Source of the DNA: Rugosimonospora africana | GTDB lineage: Bacteria > Actinomycetota > Actinomycetes > Mycobacteriales > Micromonosporaceae | Length of the DNA: 64,000 nucleotides | Direction: 5' to 3' | Assembly: GCF_016862975.1 (NCBI RefSeq) | Contig: NZ_BONZ01000076.1 | Coordinates: forward strand, 52,020 to 116,019 | Part shown: piece by piece, positions 8,921-16,716 of the stretch | Layout of the letters: every line of letters starts with the position of its first letter | Position numbering within the stretch: the first letter of the stretch is position 1 | Position numbers and translations under genes: made by a program | Notes under the pieces: generated by a model | Database searches by the model: none | What the model saw: the letters and a program-made list of their open reading frames with translations, nothing else | Told to the model about the DNA's origin: nothing

Positions 8921-8964
8921 GGATGCCACTCTGAGGGCCAATCGACGGCAAGGGAAGAGCCAAT
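8906..8964 (+). promoter_or_regulatory. Three phased GCCAAT direct repeats, candidate MocR operator
   Basis: GCCAAT occurs at 8906-8911, 8937-8942 and 8959-8964, all on the same strand. The start-to-start distances are 31 and 22 bp, close to three and two helical turns. MocR/PdxR regulators are known to bind direct repeats, and these lie in the yczE-MocR divergent region. The first copy falls just inside the yczE coding start. Confidence 0.45.
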
Positions 8965-8979
8965 TCCGGGGGTTTGGTC

Positions 8980-10422
8980 GTGACGAGCGTGCTCCATGGG
9001 CGGCAACTGGCCCGTTTGCTCGGCCGGTGGGATGCCGGTCGGGGCATCCCCGACTATGTGGCGCTCGCCACTGCCGTACGCGGTCTGCTCAACGACGGCC
9101 GGTTGGCGCTGGGCCTGCGGCTGCCGGCCGAGCGTGAGCTGGCCACCGCCCTGGGCATCAGCCGGACCACGGTCACCGCCGGGTACCGGCTGCTGCGGGA
9201 GAGCGGCCACGTGACCAGCCGGCGCGGCGCCGGAAGCTGGACCACGATGCCGGGCGGCGCGCGGGTGGGTGCGGCCGGCATCTGGAGCCCGAGCACCACA
9301 CCCGACATGATCGATCTCGGTCGGGCAGCGCTGGACGCGCCGCCGGAGCTGACCGTCGCGGCCGCCGAGGCGCTGACCGACCTGCCCCGCTATCTCGGCG
9401 ACGCCGGCTACCACCCGGTCGGGCTCATCGAGCTGCGCACCGCGGTGGCGGACGGCTACACCCGGCGTGGCCTGCCGACCAGCCCGGAACAGATCATGAT
9501 CACCAGTGGTGTTCAGAACGCGTTGGACCTCGCGGTCCGGCTGCTGGTGCCGGTCGGCCAGCCGGTGCTGGTGGAGTCGCCGACCTACCCCAACGCGCTG
9601 GTCGGATTCGCCGCGCGGCGGTCCCGGATGCTCACCTACGGGCTGGACGACGCGGGCTGGGACGGCGAGTTGCTGCTCGACAACCTGCGCCAGAACCGGC
9701 CCCGGGTGGCATACCTGATCCCGGAGTTCCAGAATCCGACCGGCCACCTGATGCCGCAGCCGCTGCGCGAGCGGTTGCCGGCCGCCGCACACTCCGCCGG
9801 TACCGACCTGATCATCGATGAGTCCTTTGTGGACCTCGCGCTCGACGTCGAGGAGATGCCTCTGCCGGTGGCGTCGTTCGACCGGCACGCGCGGGTGCTG
9901 ACCATCGGCGGGATGAGCAAGACGTACTGGGGTGGACTGCGCATCGGCTGGGTCCGGGCGGCCGCTCCGGTGGTGCAACGGCTCGCCGCGGTGCGGGTCG
10001 GCGTGGACATGTCCGGGCCGGTACTCGACCAGTTGGTGGCGGCCCGGCTGCTGGCCCACGCGTCTTCGGTGGTCGAGGCGCGGCGGGTCCGGCTGCGGCG
10101 GCAGCGCGACGTCCTGATGGCCGCCCTGCGCGAGCGGCTGCCGGAGTGGCGGTTCCGGGTACCGGCGGGTGGCGTCACGCTGTGGCTCGAACTGGACGCG
10201 CCGATCTCCAGCCCGCTGTGCCGGGCGGTCGAGCGGTACGGCATCCGGCTGGCGCCCGGGCCGCGCTTCGGCATGGACGGCACCATGGAGCGCTTCCTGC
10301 GGATGCCGTTCACGCTGCCGGAACGTGACCTGCTGGAGGCGGTGGACCGGATGGTCGAGGCGCGCGGGGACCTGGACGCGCCCTATCCGCGCGGGTACGA
10401 CACCCCGGCGCTGGTCGCGTAG
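8980..10422 (+). CDS. MocR-type (GntR/aminotransferase fusion) transcriptional regulator
   Basis: About 480 residues. An N-terminal GntR winged helix (LRLPAERELATALGISRTTVTAGYRLL) occupies residues about 30-100, followed by a full class I aminotransferase-like domain. The PLP lysine is seen in TIGGMSKTYWGGLRIG and the cofactor-contacting Asp in LIIDESFVDL. Such proteins usually sense PLP or an amine and bind DNA as head-to-tail dimers. The start is uncertain among TTG 8974, GTG 8980 and GTG 8989. Three phased direct repeats lie immediately upstream. The probable target is the divergent yczE gene, by analogy with YczR. Confidence 0.9.
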   Translation: MTSVLHGRQLARLLGRWDAGRGIPDYVALATAVRGLLNDGRLALGLRLPAERELATALGISRTTVTAGYRLLRESGHVTSRRGAGSWTTMPGGARVGAAGIWSPSTTPDMIDLGRAALDAPPELTVAAAEALTDLPRYLGDAGYHPVGLIELRTAVADGYTRRGLPTSPEQIMITSGVQNALDLAVRLLVPVGQPVLVESPTYPNALVGFAARRSRMLTYGLDDAGWDGELLLDNLRQNRPRVAYLIPEFQNPTGHLMPQPLRERLPAAAHSAGTDLIIDESFVDLALDVEEMPLPVASFDRHARVLTIGGMSKTYWGGLRIGWVRAAAPVVQRLAAVRVGVDMSGPVLDQLVAARLLAHASSVVEARRVRLRRQRDVLMAALRERLPEWRFRVPAGGVTLWLELDAPISSPLCRAVERYGIRLAPGPRFGMDGTMERFLRMPFTLPERDLLEAVDRMVEARGDLDAPYPRGYDTPALVA

Positions 10423-10498
10423 CTCCGATCGGCCGGGAGGCCATCGCTCGCGGGCCGGCGCTCGCGGGCGCTCTCGCCCACGGCGCCCGCCCAGCCGC

Positions 10499-12298
10499 TC
10501 AGATGTCGGCCAGTGCTCCGGCGTACATCGACTCGATGTCGTCCGCGAACGACTTCTCCACCACCCGGCGCTTGACCTTCATCGATGGGGTCAGCTCGCC
10601 GTCCTCCACCGACAGGTCGCGCGGCAGGATGACGAACTTCTTCACCGTCTCCCAGCGGTTGAGCTGGGCGTTGAGCTGCTCGATGTAGCCGGCGACGAGT
10701 TCGTGTGCCGGTTGCGAGGTGACGATCTCCTGGTATGGGCGGCCGGCCAGCGGGCCGCCCTGCGCCCAGGCGGCGATCGCGTCCGGGTCCAGCGTGACCA
10801 CCATGGTGCAGTAGTTGCGGGACTGGCCGATGAGCAGCGCCTGCGAGGTGTACGGGCACAGGGACTTGAACAGGCCCTCCAGGTGCGAGGGCGCGACGTA
10901 CTTCCCGTTGGACGTCTTGATGAGGTCCTTCTTGCGGTCGGTCACCCGCAGGTATCCGTCGTCGGTCAACTCGCCGATGTCGCCGGTGCGCAGGAAGCCG
11001 TCCTCGGTGAACGCGGCCGCCGTCTCGTCCGGCAGGTTGTGGTACCCGCGCATGACCGGGGCGCCGCGCAGCAGGATCTCGTCGTCCTCGCCCAGCCGGC
11101 ACTCCAGGTCGCCCATCGCGGTGCCGACGGTGCCGATGTGCACCTGACCCTCCCGGTTGACGAAGTTGGCCGCGCTGGACTCGGTCAGCCCGTACCCCTC
11201 CAGGATCGGCAGCCCGGCGATGGCGAAGAACTCCGCGATCTGCGGGGCCAGCGGGGCGGATCCGGAGACCAGCGCACGCATCCGCCCGCCGAGCCGGGTG
11301 CGCAGCTTGCTGAACACCAGCCGGTCGGCGATCCGGCGCCGCATGGCCAGGCCGGCCGGGATCGGCGTGCCGGACTGCTCGTGCCCCAGCGCCTCCCGAC
11401 CCACCCGTACGGCCCAGGTAAAGATCTTCGCCTTCGCCCCTCCGCCGCTCATCGCCGCGTTGACGACCGCGTTGTAGACCTTCTCGTATACCCGGGGCGC
11501 CGAGCACATGAGCGTCGGATGCACCAGGCCGAGCTTCTCCACCAGCCGGTCTACCCGACCGTCCACATAGGTGGGCAGCCCGGCGTGGGTGAGCCCGCAG
11601 ATCAGCGCCTTGCCGAACGAGTGGGACAACGGCAGCCACAGGTACTGGAGGTCGTCGTCGTGCATCACGCCGGTCTCCGCCTGCACGATGCCCTGCCAGC
11701 ACCAGCCCCGGTGCAGCAGCTCGACGCCCTTCGGGCGCCCGGTGGTGCCGGAGGTGTAGATGAGCGTGGCCAGCTGGTCCGGCTCGATGGCGTCGATGAC
11801 GCGGTCGACCAGGCCGGGATCCTCGGCCAGCGCGGCGGCGCCCGATCGTTCCACGTCGGCGAGGCTGGTCGCGCCCGGAGCGGTGCCGTCGATGACGATC
11901 ACCGCACGCGGGCCCGCCTCGGCGATTTTGGCCGCCTGCTCGGCGTTCTCCGCGATCACCACGCTCGACCCGGAGTCGCGGACGATGAACACCGCCTCGT
12001 CGGGGGTGGTGGTCGGGTAGACCGTGGTGGTGGCGGCGCCGGCGGCCATCACGCCGAAGTCGGCGAGGATCCACTCCGTCCGGGTGCTCGACAGGATCGC
12101 GACCCGATCCTCGGGCCGCACGCCCAGCCGGATCAGTCCGGCGCCGATGGCGTTCGCCCGCGCGCCCACCTCCGCCCAGGTCAGCCAGCCGACCTGCTCC
12201 TCCGGCGTCGGATAGCCCAGCGCCTGCCGGTCCGGGGTGGCCGCGACCCGGCGACGGACCATGTCGGGAATAGAGCGGTACGGGACGTCCAGCGCCAT
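10499..12298 (-). CDS. Long-chain acyl-CoA synthetase (AMP-forming, ANL superfamily)
   Basis: 599 residues. It activates a fatty acid with ATP and CoA through an acyl-AMP. Motifs in order: YTSGTTGRPKGVE (P-loop, about residue 180), LSHSFGKALICG, GYGLTESSA (A5), RTGDIGEL (A7) and DRKKDLIKTSNGKYVAPS with the hinge and C-terminal domain. The length and the SNGKYVAP motif place it with long-chain FACS of the FadD15/AcsL type rather than acetyl-CoA synthetases. The ATG at 12298 has AAGGG upstream. It is divergent from a GntR regulator whose candidate operator lies between them, so fatty-acid responsive control is possible but not shown. Confidence 0.93.
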   Translation of the reverse strand: MALDVPYRSIPDMVRRRVAATPDRQALGYPTPEEQVGWLTWAEVGARANAIGAGLIRLGVRPEDRVAILSSTRTEWILADFGVMAAGAATTTVYPTTTPDEAVFIVRDSGSSVVIAENAEQAAKIAEAGPRAVIVIDGTAPGATSLADVERSGAAALAEDPGLVDRVIDAIEPDQLATLIYTSGTTGRPKGVELLHRGWCWQGIVQAETGVMHDDDLQYLWLPLSHSFGKALICGLTHAGLPTYVDGRVDRLVEKLGLVHPTLMCSAPRVYEKVYNAVVNAAMSGGGAKAKIFTWAVRVGREALGHEQSGTPIPAGLAMRRRIADRLVFSKLRTRLGGRMRALVSGSAPLAPQIAEFFAIAGLPILEGYGLTESSAANFVNREGQVHIGTVGTAMGDLECRLGEDDEILLRGAPVMRGYHNLPDETAAAFTEDGFLRTGDIGELTDDGYLRVTDRKKDLIKTSNGKYVAPSHLEGLFKSLCPYTSQALLIGQSRNYCTMVVTLDPDAIAAWAQGGPLAGRPYQEIVTSQPAHELVAGYIEQLNAQLNRWETVKKFVILPRDLSVEDGELTPSMKVKRRVVEKSFADDIESMYAGALADI

Positions 12299-12414
12299 GG
12301 TTGTGAGCCCTTCGCTGCTCTCCAGGTTTGTTACCGAAGGGTAGGCGGTCCCCCGCGCGTAATCCAGGCGTCCGCGACATTGATTCATGTTCGAGATCGA
12401 GGGTGTCGACGTAC

Positions 12415-12433
12415 CTACGTCATGATGTAGCGT
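12415..12433 (+). promoter_or_regulatory. GntR operator-like palindrome overlapping a -10 box
   Basis: The 16-bp sequence CTACGTCATGATGTAG at 12415-12430 is an inverted repeat with a single mismatched pair. It overlaps TAGCGT at 12428-12433, which ends six bases before the GntR ATG. The position suggests autoregulation, and it lies about 120 bp from the divergent acyl-CoA synthetase start. Confidence 0.5.
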
Positions 12434-12439
12434 CGGGGC

Positions 12440-12796
12440 ATGATTTCTGCCGATGCCGACAGGCCACTGTGGGAACGAGTCGCCGACGAACTGCGTGAGC
12501 GGATCCTGTCCGGAGCGTGGAAGCGCGGGCGCGCTCTGCCCACCGAGGACGAGCTGTCGCAGGAGTTCGGTTGCAGCCGCACCACGCTGCGGAAAGCGAT
12601 GGCTCTGCTGCGGGCGGAGGGGTTGTTCGCGGACGACGGGCCGGCCGACGGCGGCGTCCGTCACTTCTCGTGCATGGTGACGGCCGTGAGGCTGCGCCCC
12701 GGTGATGTGGTGGCGTCGGTCGCCCCGGTCTGCCTGGTCCGGGCCAACGGCTCGTTCGACATCCTTCCGGGCGGCACCGCCATCACGTGTCTCTGA
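12440..12796 (+). CDS. Small GntR-family transcriptional regulator
   Basis: 118 residues. Residues about 8-75 are a GntR winged helix-turn-helix (LWERVADELRERILSG, then LPTEDELSQEFGCSRTTLRKAMALLRAEGL). Only about 45 residues follow, rich in beta-type hydrophobics with two cysteines. This is too short for an FCD, UTRA or aminotransferase effector domain. YtrA-type GntR proteins also have short tails, but theirs is helical, so this could be a divergent or truncated member. The ATG is preceded by TAGCGT at six bases and no Shine-Dalgarno sequence, so it is probably leaderless. Confidence 0.85.
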   Translation: MISADADRPLWERVADELRERILSGAWKRGRALPTEDELSQEFGCSRTTLRKAMALLRAEGLFADDGPADGGVRHFSCMVTAVRLRPGDVVASVAPVCLVRANGSFDILPGGTAITCL

Positions 12797-12814
12797 GCGT
12801 GCCGGCCGCGGCGG

Positions 12815-13717
12815 TCAGCTGGTGACGTCCCGGCCACCGAAGCGGGCCCACGCGGCGGCGCCGAAGATCGCCGTGTACGCCAACGCCGACCAGATCCCGG
12901 GCACCACCGCGGCCGTCGAGATCGGGTCGCGGAGCAGGTCGCCGAACGCGGCCCAGTAGTGCGTCGGCAGGTACTCGTGGATCACGGACAGCTGCGGGAT
13001 CGCGTCCATGATCTCGCTGCCGAGTGCCAGCACCAGGATGGCGATGGTGGCCCCGATCGGCTGCTCGGTCAGCGTGGACACGAACAGTCCGATCGCGCCC
13101 AGCGCGGTCATGCACATCGTGATGTACGCGATGACCAGCAACAGCCGGGCGGCCCCGGTCCAGAACGGCAGCGTCGTACCGGACAGGGTGACCACCGGGC
13201 CGCCGCCGAACAGGGCCAACCCCAGCATCGCCCCGACGAGCGCCACCAGCAGCGTGGCGACCAGCGCGAACACCGCGATGGCACCGAACTTGACGACCAG
13301 CAACCGGGTGCGGTCCACCGGCACCGTCAGCAGGTACCGCAGCGTGCCCAGGTGCGCCTCGCCGGCCACCGTGTCACCGGCGATCGCGGCGACCGCGAGC
13401 GGCAGGAACAGCGGCATCTCCAGGGTCAGGGCGGAGAGGGCGACGAAGATCCCGTTCTGCGTGATCTGGTTCAGGAAGTTCATGCCACCGCCGCCCGGCG
13501 AGGGCGGCGACACCTTGACCGCGATCGCGATCAGGATCGGCACGGTGGCGAGGATCAACCCGCCGACCCAGTTGCGCCGCCGGCCGAAGATGAGCAGCAG
13601 CTCGGAGCGGAAGAAGCGGGAGGACACCGCGTGGGGCCGGTACACCACGGCACCGACCGGGCCGCCGGACGGCACCCGAGCCGGGTCGCTCGACTGGCGC
13701 AGATCAGCCACTGACAT
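12815..13717 (-). CDS. ABC transporter permease (ABC-2 type)
   Basis: 300 residues with about six hydrophobic segments. After a cytoplasmic N-terminus of roughly 45 residues the sequence has an ABC-2-type layout: a first helix, then the EMPLFLPLAVAAIAGDTVAGEAHLGTLR-like loop typical of NatB/YhfP-like permeases (motif GDTVAGEAHLGTLRYLL), then four more helices. Substrate unknown. The ATG lies inside the end of the ATPase gene (14-nt overlap), so the two are co-translated. It is the third gene of a minus-strand operon led by a LolA-like protein. Confidence 0.9.
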   Translation of the reverse strand: MSVADLRQSSDPARVPSGGPVGAVVYRPHAVSSRFFRSELLLIFGRRRNWVGGLILATVPILIAIAVKVSPPSPGGGGMNFLNQITQNGIFVALSALTLEMPLFLPLAVAAIAGDTVAGEAHLGTLRYLLTVPVDRTRLLVVKFGAIAVFALVATLLVALVGAMLGLALFGGGPVVTLSGTTLPFWTGAARLLLVIAYITMCMTALGAIGLFVSTLTEQPIGATIAILVLALGSEIMDAIPQLSVIHEYLPTHYWAAFGDLLRDPISTAAVVPGIWSALAYTAIFGAAAWARFGGRDVTS

Positions 13718-14690
13718 CGAAGCCCTCCCCGGTCAGCTGCACGAACATCTCCTCCAAGCCGGCGCGGCGCACCGCGAACCCGCGCACCGGTACGTCCGCG
13801 TGCACCAGGGCGGCGACCACCTTCTCCGGTTCGACGTCCCCGAGCAGCGCGGAGACCTGCCCCCCGGCGGACGACACGTCGGACAGGCCGAGTACCCGCA
13901 GGGTCGCGGCGGCCCGCTCGGGGGTGGGCGTCTCGACCTCGGCGCGCGCCGCGCTGCGTGCTCTCAGTTCGCTGAGGGTGCCCTGGGCGACCAGGTTGCC
14001 CAGGTGCATCACTCCGACGTGCGTGCAGATCTGCTCCACCTCGGACAGCAGGTGGGTGGAGAGCACGACGGTGGTACCGGTGGCCGCCAGCGTGCCGAGC
14101 AGCGTGCGCACCTCGCGGGTACCCTGCGGATCCAGGCCGTTCGTCGGCTCGTCGAGGATCAGCAGGTCACGCGGGCGCAGCAGGGCGCCGGCGATGGCCA
14201 GGCGCTGGCGCATGCCGAGGGAGTAGTGCCGGTACCGCTTTTCCGCGGCGGCGCGCAGCCCGACCCGGTCCAGGGCGGCGTCGATGCGTACCCGGGCGGT
14301 CGCCGGGTCCACGGTACGGTCGGCGGCGTCCAGCCGTCGCAGGTTTGCGCGACCGGACAGGTACGGGTGGAACGCCGGCCCCTCGACCAGCGCACCGACC
14401 CGGGGGAGCACCCGGGCGGAACCGCCGGGCATCGGCTCGCCGAGCAACTCGTGGCTGCCCGACGTCGGGCCGATGAGCCCGAGCAGCAACCGGATCGTGG
14501 TGGTCTTGCCGGACCCGTTCGGTCCGAGGAAGCCGTACACCGAACCGGCGGGTACGGCCAGGTCGACGGCGTTGACGGCGACCTGGCCGGACCGGAACCG
14601 CTTGGTCAACCCGGCCGAGCTGATCGCCAGCTCGGCCGGGTCCCGCACGGCCTGTACCGTGCCGTGGTCGGCAAACGCCGGAGAACTCAC
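13704..14690 (-). CDS. ABC transporter ATP-binding protein
   Basis: 328 residues. Walker A is GPNGSGKTTTIRLLLGL, the signature is YSLGMRQRLAIAGALL and Walker B is LLILDEPTNGLDPQG, followed by the H-loop in VVLSTHLLSEVE. The extra C-terminal region of about 90 residues is typical of CcmA/DrrA-like exporter ATPases. It pairs with the ABC-2 permease downstream. Its start overlaps the stop of the LolA-like gene by four bases. The three genes therefore form one transcription and translation unit, possibly moving a lipid or lipoprotein-linked substrate, judged only from the LolA-like partner. Confidence 0.93.
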   Translation of the reverse strand: MSSPAFADHGTVQAVRDPAELAISSAGLTKRFRSGQVAVNAVDLAVPAGSVYGFLGPNGSGKTTTIRLLLGLIGPTSGSHELLGEPMPGGSARVLPRVGALVEGPAFHPYLSGRANLRRLDAADRTVDPATARVRIDAALDRVGLRAAAEKRYRHYSLGMRQRLAIAGALLRPRDLLILDEPTNGLDPQGTREVRTLLGTLAATGTTVVLSTHLLSEVEQICTHVGVMHLGNLVAQGTLSELRARSAARAEVETPTPERAAATLRVLGLSDVSSAGGQVSALLGDVEPEKVVAALVHADVPVRGFAVRRAGLEEMFVQLTGEGFDVSG

Positions 14691-15844
14691 CGCAGCGCCG
14701 CCGCCGGGTCCGCCGCGGCCGCCTGCAGCCGGTCACCGCTGACCGCGCCGGCCAGCACCCTGCCGTCGTCGGTGAACAGCACCGAGAACAGCCGCGACTG
14801 CAACAGCCGCCCGTGGCCCCACGCGCCGCTGACCTGCGGCAGGGTGTTAAGGACCATGTCCAGGCCCAGGCCCTTGCCTGACTGGGCGCCGGCACCGGCA
14901 CCGGGCGCCGCGGGGTTCAGGTCCTTCGGCAGCCGCGTCGCCAGCACCGAGGTCCAACCGGAGCCGATCACCGCGGTCGGCGGCTTGGCGACCTGGTCGA
15001 ACGCGTGGGCCGGGTCGACGGTCTGGTCGTCGACCTTCGCGCCGGCCGGCGGCGTGAAGGCGAACCGGTCGGCATTCGGGCGGCTGAAGTCGACCTGGCT
15101 GAACCCGATGGAGAAGGCCGCCTCGTTCGGGTGGCCCTTGGCGAACACCTCGACCTGGGTGGGAACGTGCTTGGCGCCGTCGATCGCGACCCGGACGCGG
15201 TCGATCAGCGAATTGGTGTCCTTGGGAGCGATGGACAGCACGTACGCCGAACGTCCGGCGACCCGCGTGCCGGGTTCGGTGCTTACCCGGGTGGTTTGGC
15301 CCAGGACGGCCAGCGCCGCGCTCGCGGCCTGCTGCGGAGTCATGGGCACGCTGGACATGCTGGGCAGGACACCGGCGCTCGCGCCCAGGCCCGGGTGCAT
15401 GACGCCGGGTGTGTCCTTCACGGTGAGGTGGGTGGCGGTGTTGCCGGTGCTGGACCAGATCCAGGCTTCGTTGCCGTTGCGGATGATGTCTGACTCGCCG
15501 ACCGCGCCGAGCAGGGCGACGCGGGTCTTGTCCGGCCCGGAGTACCAGACGCGGAGCGTGTGCGAGCCACTGATCAGGGAGTTGAGCTGGGAACTTCCGT
15601 CGCCGCCGAGGCGCTCGGGCAGCGTGGGCAGGCCGAGCGCGGCCTTCTCCACGACGGTCCCGGAGACCCCGGTCAGGTTCGCGCTCTGTACGTCCACTAT
15701 CAGCTGGGCCGGACTGCGTTCGGGCAGCGTCACGTTGGCCGCGGCGCGCAGCTGGTTGCTGACCACTCCACCGCCAAGGACGGCCACCACCACGCCGGCG
15801 GGCAGGGCCCATCGCAGTATCGGCCTTGATGCCATCACGGACAT
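14687..15844 (-). CDS. LolA-like / outer-membrane lipoprotein-sorting domain protein, membrane anchored
   Basis: 385 residues. An N-terminal hydrophobic stretch (ILRWALPAGVVVAVLGGGVV, about residues 9-28) acts as signal or anchor; no lipobox Cys follows, so it is likely an uncleaved anchor or secreted. The rest is beta-rich (TLRVWYSGPDKTRVALL, AWIWSSTGNTATHL, RSAYVLSIAPKD) and resembles the LolA/DUF2092 half-barrel fold used to bind acyl chains. Actinobacteria have no conventional Lol pathway, so the name reflects fold only. A GAGGAGG sequence precedes the ATG. It is the first gene of the ABC operon and divergent from a two-component system. Confidence 0.75.
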   Translation of the reverse strand: MSVMASRPILRWALPAGVVVAVLGGGVVSNQLRAAANVTLPERSPAQLIVDVQSANLTGVSGTVVEKAALGLPTLPERLGGDGSSQLNSLISGSHTLRVWYSGPDKTRVALLGAVGESDIIRNGNEAWIWSSTGNTATHLTVKDTPGVMHPGLGASAGVLPSMSSVPMTPQQAASAALAVLGQTTRVSTEPGTRVAGRSAYVLSIAPKDTNSLIDRVRVAIDGAKHVPTQVEVFAKGHPNEAAFSIGFSQVDFSRPNADRFAFTPPAGAKVDDQTVDPAHAFDQVAKPPTAVIGSGWTSVLATRLPKDLNPAAPGAGAGAQSGKGLGLDMVLNTLPQVSGAWGHGRLLQSRLFSVLFTDDGRVLAGAVSGDRLQAAAADPAAALR

Positions 15845-15997
15845 GGGTTTCGGCCTCCTCGGTGACCTGTGGGCGCCGTAGTGTTCGCGTGGCGCCTTGG
15901 TTACTGGTTGTCACCTTCCATCCTGTCTGACATATCCTGTGCTGGTCCTGAGACCGGCGGAATCGGGGCAAACAAAAAACGTGTCATTCTGGGTCTC

Positions 15998-16672
15998 GTG
16001 CGATTGCTGGTAGTGGAGGACGAGCCTCGGCTGGCTCGGGCGCTGCAGCGCGGGCTGTGTGCCGAGGGGTACGTGGTCGACCTCGCCGGCGACGGGATCG
16101 CCGGCCTGGAGGCGGCCCGGCACGAGCCGTACGACGCCGTCGTGCTCGACATCATGCTGCCCAAGCTCAACGGGTACCGGATCATCCAGACACTGCGCGA
16201 CGAGGGCAACTGGGTACCGGTGCTGATGCTCTCGGCGAAGGACGGCGAGTACGACCAGGCGGACGGACTGGACGCGGGCGCCGACGACTACCTGACCAAG
16301 CCGTTCTCGTTCGTGGTGCTGCTGGCGAAGATCCGGGCGCTGCTGCGCCGGGGTGCGCCGCAGCGCCCCCCTGTGCTGGTCGCCGGCTCGTTGAGCATGG
16401 ACCCGGCGACCCGCCGGGTGAGCCGCGACGGCCAGGAGATCAGCTTGACGGCCCGGGAGTACGCGCTGCTGGAGTACCTGATGCGCCGCTGTGATCAGGT
16501 GGTCACCAAGACCGAGCTGCTCGACCATGTCTGGGACGCCGGCGCGGACACCGACCCGAACGTGGTCGAGGTCTACGTCGGGTACCTGCGTCGCAAGATC
16601 GATCAGCCGTACGGGCAGCGTTCGCTGCAGACCATCCGGGGCGCCGGGTACCGGCTGGCCGCGGCCGGGTGA
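15998..16672 (+). CDS. OmpR-family response regulator
   Basis: 224 residues. The receiver domain (1-115) shows the acidic pocket VVEDEP, the phosphoacceptor Asp in VVLDIMLPKLNGY, and the conserved Thr/Lys in LTKPFSF. A C-terminal winged helix (about 125-222) has the OmpR pattern ending VEVYVGYLRRKID and RGAGYRL. The frame is open upstream to 15869, but GTG 15998 (VRLLVVEDEPRL) matches the family start and lies seven bases after CATTCT, a weak -10. It is followed by its sensor kinase through a bridging mini-ORF and is divergent from the LolA-ABC operon, a plausible target. Confidence 0.94.
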   Translation: MRLLVVEDEPRLARALQRGLCAEGYVVDLAGDGIAGLEAARHEPYDAVVLDIMLPKLNGYRIIQTLRDEGNWVPVLMLSAKDGEYDQADGLDAGADDYLTKPFSFVVLLAKIRALLRRGAPQRPPVLVAGSLSMDPATRRVSRDGQEISLTAREYALLEYLMRRCDQVVTKTELLDHVWDAGADTDPNVVEVYVGYLRRKIDQPYGQRSLQTIRGAGYRLAAAG

Positions 16673-16716
16673 GCGGACCCACTTTCCCGGCGCACCGCTG
16701 GAGGGCCGAGGAGTGA
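16669..16716 (+). other. 15-codon mini-ORF bridging response regulator and histidine kinase
   Basis: GTG at 16669 overlaps the response-regulator TGA (GTGA), and the mini-ORF stop TGA at 16714-16716 overlaps the histidine kinase GTG at 16713 (GTGA). It would encode MSGPTFPAHRWRAEE. It has no resemblance to a known peptide and may serve only as a translational relay keeping ribosomes on the message. Confidence 0.45.

Noticed and set aside
13008..15881. 957-codon plus-strand open frame across the LolA-ABC operon
   Set aside because: It is antisense to three well-supported genes with clear Walker and membrane motifs; its sequence is Ser/Thr/Arg-rich shadow without domains.
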